The position numbers and the translations under genes are program-made. From contig JAHQIW010004752.1 of assembly GCA_019055375.1 (NCBI GenBank), positions 698,683 to 762,682 on the forward strand: 64,000 bases of DNA, written 5' to 3'. Shown piece by piece: positions 10,590-20,924 of the stretch; within the stretch, counting starts at the first letter, position 1; every line of letters starts with the position of its first letter. The stretch comes from Parelaphostrongylus tenuis. Taxonomy: Eukaryota > Nematoda > Chromadorea > Rhabditida > Metastrongylidae. The notes beneath the pieces were generated by a model. That model was given only the letters and a program-made list of their open reading frames with translations, did no database searches and was not told the origin of the DNA.

Positions 10590-11830
10590 AAGGCGCCGCT
10601 CCGTTCTTCACGAGACAGTCGCAGGAGGTTGTATCCGCGTGGCTGTGCATTCATGTCTAGTTGTTTGCGCCTGCTTTCCTGGGAGATTTTCCACGGAAAT
10701 ATGGGTCAGAAAAAAGCAAGAGAAGAAATGTGTAAAGGTAGGGAGACGTTTGTGTAGTTGAAACAACTCATATAGAGAGCAGGGCGTCATCTTCTTTTCG
10801 GTATTGAAGTGTACTATAGGGATTTTTTCTAAAAACCACTGCGACTACTGAGATCTCCAGTTTTCGGGCTGTCGAATGATTGCTACTGATGGTTTAGTGG
10901 AGAAGTCGGTACGAGAAGAAGGCAAGGATACACAAGAATATTCCCTACAATGCGACTGCATGCCACTTTTTTCCCAATAATAGTAAAGGATAAAGGGTAA
11001 AGCTTTCGGCGTTGATCAATCCCTGAGAGATGCGCCAATATCTGGCCTTCATATTGACTTACAGTGGCCCACCGTTATATAAGTGAGTGCTGCCATTTCT
11101 ACAAACAAACTTAGCACTAATATACCGACTCGAGAGAGATGGTTTGATGAGTCATGAGAGTGAGATTGAACCATCGACCTGGTGTGTGACGCAGAGCACC
11201 TCCTAATCACTGCATCATGTCATGTGCTCCTCTCATTAAAAGATGAGTGAGCAGGCGTTATTTTCACTCAAAATATGTTTATCAAAGTCTATTCACTACG
11301 CTCTTCCTTTCCGTAGAAATGAAGTTCTCCTATAATCAAAAGTTAATTACTTAAAATTCCAAAAAATTTGCTGCATAGTTGAAACAACGCACTTCGAAAG
11401 CAGAACGTTATTCTCCCACAAATAAAACATACTATGAAAATCTAATCAGAAACAAAGTTTGGTATGGAAATCAGCATTATTCAAGCTATCAAATAACTAC
11501 AAGAGCATTAACTAAAAAGAAACATTGTTATCTACGAAATGAGAATATCCTCCTTTCATCAATATGCGGTTTTTGTCGCTGAAACATAAGAAATATAGAC
11601 AGAGTATGGAACATTATGTTATTTTTGACAAAATCATCTGTATAGAAGCCTTCTCAATAAAATCTCATCAATTCTTGATGATAATGTTCCCTCAAATTTT
11701 GGGTTCGTCTCCTCGCATTCATCGTCCCGAAAGCTACAGATACGCAGGCAGACACTATCTGCATGTCTGTACAGGCATGTATGACTGTCTGCTCCTGCTT
11801 TCCCAGGAGATGCGCTTGTTTTCCACAGCA
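10590..11830. repeat. Pair of related short repeat segments
   Basis: 'gttgtttgcgcctgctttcctgggaga' at about 10,658 resembles a segment near 11,775, and 'tagttgaaacaact.a...agagcag' at about 10,755 resembles 11,375. The two pairs occur in opposite order, which suggests shuffled remnants of a non-coding element. Open frames of about 60-130 codons here read through repeat sequence and have no recognisable domains. Confidence 0.45.
10985..11235 (-). mobile_element. tRNA-derived SINE, family S1, copy 1
   Basis: Read on the minus strand, the head begins near 11,235 with an A-box-like stretch ('gatgcagtgattaggaggtg') and, about 35 bases on, a B-box-like 'ggtcgatggttcaatct'. The tail at 11,035 to 10,985 reads 'ctcagggattgatcaacgcc' followed by 'gctttaccctttatccttta'. 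The same head and tail occur at 12,322-12,610, 16,905-17,205 and 61,912-62,115, so the unit is a Pol III-type SINE. Confidence 0.75.
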
Positions 11831-11878
11831 CGCGACGCCGCCATTACAGTAACTAAGTGAGATTTGACCTTGCGCGGC

Positions 11879-11897
11879 ACGGTACGAAACGTACCGT
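11879..11897. other. Perfect short palindrome
   Basis: Two 8-base arms, acggtacg and cgtaccgt, flank a 3-base 'aaa' loop. No adjacent feature explains it. It could be a protein-binding palindrome, a transposon scar or chance. Confidence 0.5.
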
Positions 11898-12321
11898 TCG
11901 GTCCTCAAAGGGTTATAGAACAACCCAATATGCGCAAAAATTAAATTAAATAGGTAGTTTAGAACACTTGGAATAGCTTTTAGCTTCCGATAAGAATACT
12001 CTTGGTAAAACAGTGAAAGACTCAAAAAAGGCTTCGGCATAAGCATAAGCAGCGCATGGAATCATGAAGCATTTCAGTCACATCAATACTCTAGCTTACT
12101 TGTATTCTTAAACCCTTCGATAGTTGTGCGTACTCCAGCACATTTTCCATTTATTCCTTGCCTTGCGATGGTCGTCTATTATGGTGGCTTAATTCCGGCA
12201 TGGTGGCGTGTACGGTTATAGCTGATTCGTAAATATAAGCATAGTCATGACACTCATTCATACTACAAAAAAGCTAACTAGTCCGTGGAAGGGGTCAAAT
12301 GTCAAGTGTATTGACTTAGTT

Positions 12322-12610
12322 AGGAGCGCATGCATCGCAGTGGTTAAAGGTGCTCCGCTTTACCCACAAGGTCGATGGTTTCGCACCGATGGCTCACTAA
12401 GCCTCATCACTCCTGAGTCAGTAAATCGGCACCATGTTCCTCTGTGAAGATGGGCAGTTCTGACTCGGATACAGCAGCAGGTCACCATGGGACATTGTAA
12501 GACCAAATATTCATACGCTACCTCAAACAAGGCAATAAACTGAGGACATCCCTCAGAGACTGATCTACGTCAGGAGCTTTATCCCTTATCCTTAATAGGT
12601 GAGTTGCAAT
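12322..12610 (+). mobile_element. tRNA-derived SINE, family S1, copy 2
   Basis: This copy has the clearest tRNA-like head. An A-box-like 'cgcagtggttaaaggtgctc' at about 12,337 is followed by a B-box-like 'ggtcgatggtttcgcacc'. The tail 'ccctcagagactgatctacg' and 'agctttatcccttatcctta' matches the other S1 copies. The remaining 12,610-13,230 shows no supported gene; the 63-codon frame at 12,865 has no family signature. Confidence 0.8.
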
Positions 12611-13239
12611 CGAATGCTATCAATTTTCCAATTTCAAAATTTTCGTCTTGACAGCTCGCACTGAATGACTGACCCGCATCATCAAAACTTTTCTGAATGA
12701 ATATCTGCGTATAAAATTGCTCAGTTCAATGCATTTTTGCTTGCATTCTCGATTAACATTAGTTCATGAGCGTTTCGTCTTCAGTCTTCTCAATGGAACA
12801 CATTTCTTTTGTTGTATTTGCACTTTCCTCATAGTGATTAGTGACTTACTAGAAAAATTTAACAATGCATCCTGCAGAAAATGACATGGTTAAGAACTAC
12901 GATGACTACAACGCTGCTGATATGCCTCTTCTTCCTCGTCGATCCACATCTGGCATGTGGGACACTCCCAGGAGGGCAAGGTGTCTTTTAGAACAATTTT
13001 TTGCCTTGCAAGCATTCCTGCTAAAATACACCAAAATCAATTGTTCGCTTAACTAAATTGATGTTAAAAAAATAGAAGGTTATTGAAATCACATTTTCTA
13101 ATATCCGAGTAATTATATGTGCTTACTTACATCGTTGATGGTGTTGCCATTACACCTAAATTGTTTTTGCTCCTCTCAAATATTATAGCGATGATAATGT
13201 TCTAAAATAGTCTTAATAAGCCTTTTGAAAGTCAATTGT

Positions 13240-13755
13240 CGCTACAGCTTTTCGTAGTTTCCCTAAAGCGGCAGCAATACTTAATACCAGCTCACACTCA
13301 TCGATGTCCTTACGTGGTAGTGTCGTCGTGCTGTTTGAAGTTCTGTACAACACATCGGCCCATCTTTATATGAACGCCTGCATCTCTTGGAGCCTACTAT
13401 ACCGTTCTAAGAACCATCTGTCACCTACTATTTTTATGATGTGGCTGGCCCATCTGTGCTTCACCACTGATATATATTTTTCGGATATTGTACAAGGAAA
13501 GCGTTTCAAGGATCAAAGCTGCGTATCCCAGTTGTCGTGAATGCCGTCTTAATTCCAAAATGCATCGATCAAGCCTTTGTATGACGTTGTTACTCAGCGC
13601 AGTCTCAGCTGTAAACAGCTTTGACAATATAGTGCAGCTTTGCCGAGTCTCCATCCCAATGAGAGTGAGGAAAAGACGATGGAGCGACTGCATTGTTGTG
13701 CTGCAACTGCGATAACAATCAGCTAATATTTGCTTGTAGAACAAGTCCACATCTT
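13240..13755 (-). mobile_element. RTE-type LINE fragment with internal deletion
   Basis: On the minus strand the frame at 13,750 begins in the reverse-transcriptase palm (LADCYRSCSTTMQSLHRLF, equivalent to the LxxCYxxCTTxIQLFHRPL block of nematode RTE elements) and reaches LIGMETRQSCTILSKLFTAE, the IGKGVRQGDTISPKLFTA block. It then jumps to the C-terminal region (RLDRCILELRRHSRQL ... KHRWAGH-like) without the FADD catalytic block. The element is therefore deleted and 5'-truncated. The join may be a real deletion or an old template switch. Confidence 0.75.
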
Positions 13756-13934
13756 GATAGAGGGACCGTGGTAGGATTGCATTACTTTATTTCTGTCAGA
13801 TTCCTCTTTTGATTTAGGTAAGGATGGCGGACAAATGACGCACTTAACAAGGTTCTGATATCTCAAATTCCGCTTAGTTGTGGGCCATAAAGAAAAATCC
13901 GTGCCGCAGTACTGCTTGTCCACTTGGATGTGCC

Positions 13935-14180
13935 TCATTCCAAGCACTTAATATGAGCATAGAAATTTTTGTGAGCAGCTTGCAGGTTACACCAAAGAAG
14001 CATACCAGGCGGTACCTGCAAAAAACTTTTCGTCCATCTTTCATAGGTAAGATGACTAGGCATGACGTTCTTCACTGACCTCAAATCGTAATTTGTTGCC
14101 TTTAGCTCGCTGAAACTAAGCTGCAGTTCCGATAAGACTTCCGATAAATCTTCTACCGCTACCCAAACTTCAGAGGGCAT
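13935..14180 (-). CDS. Unassigned open frame, possible exon
   Basis: The 81-codon frame starts MPSEVWVAVEDLSEVLSEL and has acidic, helical, coding-like composition. The minus strand carries a possible acceptor/donor dinucleotide (TTGCAG|GTACC) within it. No domain is recognised. It lies directly upstream (minus sense) of the RTE fragment, so it could be flanking host sequence or an unrelated relic. Low certainty. Confidence 0.2.
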   Translation of the reverse strand: MPSEVWVAVEDLSEVLSELQLSFSELKATNYDLRSVKNVMPSHLTYERWTKSFLQVPPGMLLWCNLQAAHKNFYAHIKCLE

Positions 14181-14895
14181 GATCAGCCGTTAATTCCCAC
14201 CAGCAAGAGTTTCGGATTTTGAAACAAAAATGTGAGGACGGCAAAGTTTGGTACCAGGATTTTTTTAACTCCATACCATGCATGCTAGAGAGTCGTGATA
14301 GTCATCGATCGTCAGAGTGGATAAGTGCAACAAAAAGGACTAACAAAATCGGAGAGCAGTCTTTACATTGAATCGCTTTTGACCTGCTTGGAATGATTTT
14401 CTTCTCATCTATCTTACAGAATCATCTACAAAGATCATTTACAGGAGGCATCAATCTTAGATCTACTTAGGTGTATCGCATCAGAGTTATGCTTCAGTTT
14501 CTCTTTTCATGTTCTTAGTATGGACGCAAATACGTAGTAAATTTGTGCGAGGAACTCACTGTGTTCTGGACAAATTCAAAACCTCTAAAAAGAAGTGGCG
14601 ATTTTTATGCAGCAAAATTCTTCCATCATATATGGGTTGCGTTGGACAATGACAAAAAGTCTATTCCACCAATGACAAAATCGGTATCTTGTAGTGAGAA
14701 GGCGGTGATCAGATCGAGTGCAGAATTCGGATGAAACTCGAGAAGGGAATCATCCTGCTGCCGTTAGAAAACCTTATTTTTCATAGTCGAATTTCCCATT
14801 TATCGAAAATTAATCTCCAATCAAAAGACATGCTACTGAAAAAATCCTACAAAACGGTTTCCATTCTCGTTCAATGTTCTCATCCTAAATTTTCC

Positions 14896-14952
14896 AACTT
14901 TTTTTCCCGGCTTTTTCTTCAACGTCTTTTTTTCCCGGCTTTTTCTTCAACT
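14896..14952. repeat. Tandem duplication, 27-bp unit x 2
   Basis: The unit 'tttttcccggctttttcttcaac' occurs twice in a row, separated by 'gtc' and followed by 'tac'. From 14,180 to 16,900 nothing else can be supported beyond this repeat; open frames there are not domain-bearing. Confidence 0.75.
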
Positions 14953-16904
14953 ACATTTTCTACAATACGTAAAAGGAATTTCGTGGCCGATGCCTTCTTC
15001 TCACTTGACTTAATTGTACAACGTGTCTATTTTGCTGCTAGCCAGCTGAACAAGCTAGCCGGCAGCATATGGTGATATCTTCTTTCGTGCGACGTACAAC
15101 TTTGTGGTTGAGGCACCATGATTTTTTGGTGTCTCAAGGGCAGCCTAGGAAGACCTATCTTCGGATCGTCATTATCACTAACAAATGTTGATCAGAAGGA
15201 GATTTGTTGCTAAGTGAATGATTCCATACCAGAACGGACGTGAATCCACGTGTTGCTTTTCTCTTTGTTAATTATCTGGATAGGATTGTCAGACTTCATC
15301 TTGGTTAAGGACTTCGCTAGGAAAAGAACTTTTTGCTGTGCATCCACGTCACACACCTGTAAGCATCTCCCACTCTTAATGGTACAGTAAATCTCTGAGA
15401 GGAATACTCAACGTAATAGAGCTAATGAAAAACCTAGTTAGCCGTTTTCTGTGAGAATTGAAGGTATCCATTCCAAAAAAAAGCCAACAGGATTGTGGGA
15501 TATTACAGAAAAAGCTCACGATGTCGCTAATCAGAACCTGAGTTTGCAGTTTTTTCTCTACGAGCGCTCACCTGAGGCCATCAACAAAGTGCAAGGAGCA
15601 TTGTAAAAGTGCTCTACGATAGCATGATCCTGGAAAAAGATTTAGCAGTATGCATCACAACCACAAATAGCAAAACTCATAGAAATATTGTGCGAAAGAG
15701 ATGGTTTCCACTTAATTTGTTTACTCCAGCTCAACTAAGTGTAGATGATTATGAATCTTGGATAAACATCAATATCTTGGATAAACGTGCTCAATGGGTA
15801 GAGGTCTTTTACCGGCTAAATATCTATTCCACAATCATTAACATAAATACAATAAATCTGGCAAAACAGAGTGGACTTAGCGATTTCCGCTCGACAAACT
15901 CACTTACAGAGAGGCAGAACAATTGTTGAGTGGTTTTGAAAGTGATCGCGAAGAATTAGAACATCAGCTTGACTATAAGGGAACAATGATGGAGGATTGG
16001 AGTCATTTTGCTAGACCAACTAACACTGTAACAAAAGAAAGTTTGGAAATTAGAAACTGATGCACCCGCATCTGCACTGTGCAAAGCCCTATCAAAAGTT
16101 GTGCTAGGAGTAAAGTGGTAAAGTGTCGCTGGGCGAGGGAAAGAACAAGGATTAGTACATAGTGATTTACACTATTAAAACCAAGCAAAGTCCTCCTCCC
16201 TCAACGTTCTTTCGCAATTCCACATGGACGGCTTAGCTCAAATACTTTCAAACTTCTAAGAAGAATCGTCTCGAGCACCATTCTACAAATTCCATAAATT
16301 CCATTTTCTTAGAAGCGAGTTTTCTAGGCAGAAGTCGGAAAAGAAGGGTGATGTTTGAAAACATTTTTAGACGGCGAATGAAAGAAATCAACTCGAGTTA
16401 TGGAAGTTCAGAAAAAATTGCAATCTTAACTCTGATTTGTCCTTAACTGTCTTATTCACGTACCTTCCTCGTAAACCGATCTCGTTTCGGTAAGTTGTGA
16501 GACGGCGTGGTGCGTCTCCACACAGCGGACTGAGAATTCAAACGTGAGCCAAAAGCGTCTTTGTTCTATCCTGTAACGCACGTAGATTTGAGAAGCACTT
16601 TCTGTTTCTTTTCGGGCTGGTATAACGTACACTTTTATATAATTTTGCTACTTGGATTAATAAGAAGCCTGCACCAAAATGGTTTGAGAGTGTATCCAGA
16701 AGTAATTCGGAATTGCCCAACAGGTGAGCTCTTTTTCGCTCACTTCAGGAGCTACTAGCACACTTACATGAGCGTATACAAGTTTCACGTTCTGAGTAAC
16801 TCTTAGGAGGGTACCAAGTTATAATGTTAGTGAATTAGGTGGACCACAGCCTTCGATTCAAAATGAGTCCTCAGTGCGATAGTGTTACGTAGGACAACGC
16901 GGAT

Positions 16905-17205
16905 AAAAAGCATGAAAATCTCGGCGTTGACCAGTTCCTGAGGGGTGGTCTATGCTTTTGTCTTCCATCTTTTACTACGCTCGAGGTATTTGAATGCATA
17001 TCTGGCTTCAACAACGGCTCACGGTGGCCGATGTATGAAGTCAGTGCTGCTTATCCTTTCACGCAAAGCTGGTGCCAGTTCGGCGACCTCGGAAGAATAG
17101 AAGGTTTAGTAGTCATGGGCGTGGGATCGAAACATCGACCCTGTATGCAACGCAAAGCTTCTCTAACCACTATTCAGCATGCGCTCTCCCGAATGAAAAG
17201 GCTGC
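16905..17205 (-). mobile_element. tRNA-derived SINE, family S1, copy 3
   Basis: On the minus strand the head near 17,200 reads 'gcgcatgctgaatagtggtt', then a B-box-like 'ggtcgatgtttcgatccca', followed by a body and a tail at about 16,940 reading 'cctcaggaactggtcaacgc'. The body is longer than in the other copies, probably because of a small internal insertion near 16,990. The region 17,210-17,780 shows no supported gene. Confidence 0.75.
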
Positions 17206-17784
17206 TTAGGTATTAGCGCCCTTCTTAGCTGTCTAAATCTCAAGAAACTAATGTGGCGATTGTGTATAAAAAACGTTGGTTTGCTTATGATCCTTCCTCA
17301 AGAGACATGTTCATGCAGGAATGAGTAGCAAGGTGCAGCGTTATCGGCCTGGTTGGAACGAAAAGATTCTACGCCTTTCACGTTGCGAGCTTAACAATAG
17401 AAATCAATCTTTGTTTTGACCATCATTATTTGCGCACCAACAGTAAACTACGATAAAGACAACGTTGAAGTGTTCTATGCGGATTCAGCAAAGTTTTCCT
17501 AAAGGGAACTATAGATTGTCAAAACCACCATTGCAAATTATAACACAAAAATTGAACCTAGCAGAGAAGCTCAAAACATTAAAATCCAGAGATTAGAATG
17601 GAGCTATAATGTGAGAGAATGTCTAAGTTTATAATGGTCACCAAAACCTCCTATAATAATTCACATCTCGGAAAGCGCCGCTCATATAAATTGGTTTCGT
17701 ACGCCCATCACTGCGTAACGAAATGCAATCCCAAAATGCTTCATTTGCACCCATCAAGGTCGAGAACTCAAAATGATAAACTAC

Positions 17785-18270
17785 CTAGTTTCGGAGTTGT
17801 GTAAAGAGGACGCAAGCAGCTTGGAAAACGCTTGAAAGCAACGAGGATGCAATAAGGAGCACAAGAACTCGAGCTATGCCCTCTTCTGAACTCAACGATC
17901 ATCCCTGCTTTACCATATGCATCAAAAACATGGTCGCGAGGTTAAGGGTGAAGGAGCTCTCAGTGTCATCAAACAAGCAGTTGAAATATCGATGATAGGA
18001 GTGTCGTGCACATTATAGGTGAGGAAAAGTATTCAAACTTTGTAGCCTTGATTTATGTCAACGAGATGAAAATTCAAAGATGGCCTTCTATAATGCCAAA
18101 TTATGGAAAATCAGGTGAAATGGGTACGTTATGCATGGGCGACAACCGATAGTCAAGTTGCTACTGATTGGAAACCACAGGATTTGAAACACCCAGCAGG
18201 AGGACAGTTCATGTGATAGCAAGTAATCTTCAAGAAACTTTAAAAGAATGATATGGTGCATTAGCAATGC
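17785..18270 (+). mobile_element. RTE-type LINE C-terminal fragment
   Basis: Conceptual translation with frame changes gives the conserved region downstream of the RTE polymerase: VKRTQAAWKTLESNEDAI, then ALSVIKQAVEISMIGVS (the IxRAxERxMLGVS block), then KWVRYAWATTDSQVATDW (the RWAGHVMRxxDNRWTxAVTDW block). Stops interrupt it. It corresponds to the part of RTE-A found at about 42.65-43.1 kb. Confidence 0.75.
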
Positions 18271-18394
18271 ATATAGAGAAAAAAATCCACTGATGTATTC
18301 TTACAAGCCATTAGAAAAAGTGGAAGCGTTTTTTGTTCATAGGGGAAGAAATGAATATTCGACCACATTCTCCATACTAGAATTTTTCATAGAA

Positions 18395-19045
18395 GTATTA
18401 GTAATCATTTAAAAGCATGAGTCTCTGGCTGGTGTCGTACGTGGCCAGTTTCGAAAAGACTTTTTCGTCACTGTAACATAAAAAATTGAAATTATGTTTT
18501 ACAGGCACATATGTGTTGCCGGACAGAGCTCTTTTTTTAACTGCTAGTAATCAATCAATAGCGGTAAGATTTAGTGATTTCAGCGTTGTACTTATTTTCT
18601 GAAAAGACCGTTTCTCTACAGTGCAGCAGAGGAAGTCAGGTCGAATTCACTTACGTGGGCAAAGAAGTCTTTGCTTTTCTACGGGGTGAGGGTTGGAGGC
18701 CCAGGGAAGATGTGGCCATTTCAACACACCGCTTTATCCATTGGTTCTTCCGTGGGTTGAAAGAAAGTGCAATTTCTGCTGTTCAATTAGAAATTGATTT
18801 TCGAAACTCCCGATCAAACGTCCGACTCCAATACCAAAAGATTTTCTCTACACATTCATGTGCGTTTCGTGCTTCCAGCGAAGCAATAGTTAAATTGCTG
18901 GACCGATGTGAAAGATAATTTTATTTTGAACTTCACAACGCTATAAAGTGGTTCTTTCGGAAACCGCACAAGTATGGCTCTAGCCAAAAAACCAAGCTCT
19001 CGAATGATTACTAACACTTATAAGAAGAATTCTGGTGCAGTGAAT
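18395..19045. repeat. Foldback-family element with inverted arms
   Basis: The left arm has 'agagctctttttttaactgc' and 'tagtaatcaatcaatagcgg'. The right end, read in reverse complement from about 19,030, has 'gtgttagtaatcattcgaga', so the two arms are inverted relative to each other. The interior shares 'attttattttgaactt' with the copy at 55.86 kb. The 114-codon frame inside (18,574-18,918) is not domain-bearing and is interrupted in the sister copy. Confidence 0.6.
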
Positions 19046-19074
19046 GAGGTCGAAGATTCATTTGTTCCTTTATA

Positions 19075-19200
19075 ACCGAAAAGAACTAGTGGAAACTTTA
19101 CAAACGACTGCCCAAGTCACTCGACGATCAACGCGACAGCACGTGATACGGTTGATTGCCTAAGACTATTCCTATCTCAAATTAATAGTATCAGGAGTAA
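19075..19200 (+). mobile_element. RTE-type LINE 3' terminus fragment
   Basis: The translation WKLYKRLPKSLDDQRDST matches the C-terminal end of RTE-type proteins (WKxYWRPLxQxDDQRESR), followed by 3' untranslated sequence similar to 43,205-43,280. It ends about 110 bases before the first recognisable exon of the downstream gene, so it separates that gene from any upstream exons. Confidence 0.6.
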
Positions 19201-19313
19201 TAGAAATAATGTGAAACAGTTAATCGTGGTTAGGCTCTAGGTAGGAAACCCAAAAAACTAAAGGTAATCTTTCAGACCTTGTGTTACTGGAAAATAGTCA
19301 CAGCAATTTACAG

Positions 19314-20649
19314 CGAGAACCTTGAGCTTTATCATCAGTGGTTTCAATCTCCCGATGTCAATGACATGGACGAGCGATCAAGGTGTAGCTTCGCGAATCC
19401 CAGGCATACTACGCAGTGGAGCCGATGTTCAAGCATTCGTTCAACGTCTTATGATGCAAGCTGTGAGTGTTAGGAAGATATCGAATTTACCATACTGCAT
19501 CTTGCTAATTTTGCCAAAAATTAGGGAAGATTAATACCGAAAGGTCAATGGAAGATTTTCCAGGTTTTTGATGTGCTTGAACAACAAGGTCGTAGCGCTG
19601 GCCTCGTTGACGCTGTGATAGCGGAAATTTTGAACCAACTTACCGTGAGGGTTGGCTATCGACCACTCCACTGCCAAGTGGTGGCTGTTCTTCCAGTTGC
19701 AAATATAGATTGTTAGCAATCAATTCAAATAGATAATAATGTGGAATGATATACAAAAATTTCAATCTCGAACGTGAATCGACCCAGCATGTCACCTTTG
19801 CGAGAGCACGTGCTAAACATATTTTTAAAGAATGTTCAAAGCCTTACCAGAGGTTGATATGCCATGTCCATATATCCATCGACTGAAAAGTGGTGATGGC
19901 ACAATGGCATAGTACAATATGTCGTCACCACATTCGCCTCCCCCTTTGCTACAGTGCAGGGTTTATTGAGGGGCGTCGGCCACTGACGAGGAGGGCGAGA
20001 CGTCCGAAACACGCGTGTATAGCTCTGGCATACCAACCTCGGGTAAGGCTCTAAACATTCCTTAAAAATCATATTGAATCATAATAATAATGGTTTATCC
20101 ATAATATAACGCCAATATCTGTTAAGTAAGGTGAACACATTCAAAAAACATGATATGTTTTTTTTCTGGAGAATTTCTAGCACTATATATTCTTGCAAAT
20201 TCACATACTGACCTCTAATTCTGCCCCTTTTCAATGTTTTATCAGAAACTGATTATTTCTTTAGAAGGATTGTCTTGCAGATGACATGGATAAGATGATG
20301 GGAGAGAGTTGCGTGGTTTCCGACAATATAGTAAACGGCTTGTGCAAACCAAGCATGGGCAATGTCAAAATGTGTATGCTAATGGGCAACGATGCCTTTA
20401 AGGATGTTATACCCGTACCAGAGCAACATATGCGAATTAATGGGACTATCTCGGTGGGAGATTTCCTATTTACCTTCGAAAACATTGATACTTCACTGTG
20501 AAAATAAAGTTCAGACCACCAATATCATTATGGCAAATTGGTCAACGCAAATGTGGCAAAGCGTTTTGAACAGAGTTACCCGAGCCTTAACGTCAGGCCC
20601 GTTTGGGGCGAACTTCGCTGGAGTTTCTGCCACTATCAGAGGAAGTTAA
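19314..20649 (+). CDS. Unrecognised nematode-type gene, copy 1 (four visible exons)
   Basis: Exon A, 19,314-19,462, reads LSFIISGFNLPMSMTWTSDQ, GVASRIPGILRSGADVQAFV and QRLMMQA, ending at GCT|GTGAGT. Exon B starts at 19,564 after 'ttttccag' with VFDVLEQQGRSAGLVDAVIA and ends in TGT TAG at 19,711-19,716. Exon C, 20,281-20,453, reads MMGESCVVSDNIVNGLCKPS then VIPVPEQHMRINGTIS. Exon D, 20,515-20,649, reads TTNIIMANWSTQMWQSVLNR and ends with TAA. Phases at A/B and C/D are compatible. B joins C only if spliced within the terminal Cys codon (T|GTTAGC); otherwise B ends a separate product. All four exons recur with many synonymous changes at 53,858-54,923. The 5' exon is missing: exon A opens in mid-codon and an RTE end lies just upstream. 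Function unknown; copy 1 may be truncated. Confidence 0.65.
19821..20069 (+). mobile_element. 249-bp inverted-end element between exons B and C
   Basis: The left arm, 19,821-19,863, and the reverse complement of the right arm, 20,027-20,069, agree at 38 of 43 positions. Both read 'atttttaa.gaatgtt.a.agccttacc.gaggttg.tatgcc'. A 3-base 'cat' flanks each end (19,818-19,820 and 20,070-20,072) as a possible target-site duplication. The paralogous intron at 54,265-54,565 lacks it and is about 260 bases shorter, consistent with insertion. The interior holds a candidate hammerhead ribozyme beside the right arm. It codes for no evident protein. Confidence 0.75.
19978..20024 (+). ncRNA. Candidate type I hammerhead ribozyme
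   Basis: The core CUGACGA (19,983-19,989) is followed by stem II G19990-G-A with U-C-C20005 and a 10-base loop, then GAAA (20,006-20,009). Stem III pairs A20009-C-A-C with G-U-G-U20018 around a 2-base loop (or three pairs plus a CGCG tetraloop). Position 17 is A20019, giving a GUA cleavage triplet between 20,019 and 20,020. Stem I pairs U20020-A19982, G20022-C19980, C20023-G19979 and U20024-G19978 with one A/C mismatch, and is continued by the element's inverted arms. All strictly conserved hammerhead residues are present. It lies sense to the surrounding exons, so cleavage would cut that pre-mRNA. Confidence 0.7.
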
Positions 20650-20683
20650 AACAAGTTGTCATTTGAGAGATATTCAATAGATC

Positions 20684-20689
20684 AATAAA
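20684..20689 (+). terminator. Polyadenylation signal AATAAA after exon D
   Basis: A canonical AATAAA lies 35 bases after the TAA stop of exon D, supporting D as the true terminal exon of the copy 1 locus. Confidence 0.6.
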
Positions 20690-20924
20690 GTATAAATTAC
20701 GCGAATGTCCCACTCAGAGCTTCATGATAACTTCAGAACCGACTTCCCTCTGGCATCGGCATTTCAAATTAGTCATGTATTCTTTGCTGTTTGAGCCTGT
20801 AGCACGAAGATGTGAGGATAAATCTACTCGACTGACGTTTCGACGCATTTCGTCTATCTCATAGCCGTTAATCCGTATAACAACTTCGTGCCACTGACTC
20901 ATTCAAGGAAGAGTACATATCTAT

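Noticed and set aside
10579..12046. Several 60-130-codon frames as small genes
   Set aside because: They overlap on both strands, read through short repeats, and show no splice sites or conserved motifs.
18574..18918. A 114-codon plus-strand gene
   Set aside because: It lies inside a foldback repeat, the sister element at 55.5 kb does not preserve the frame, and no domain is visible.
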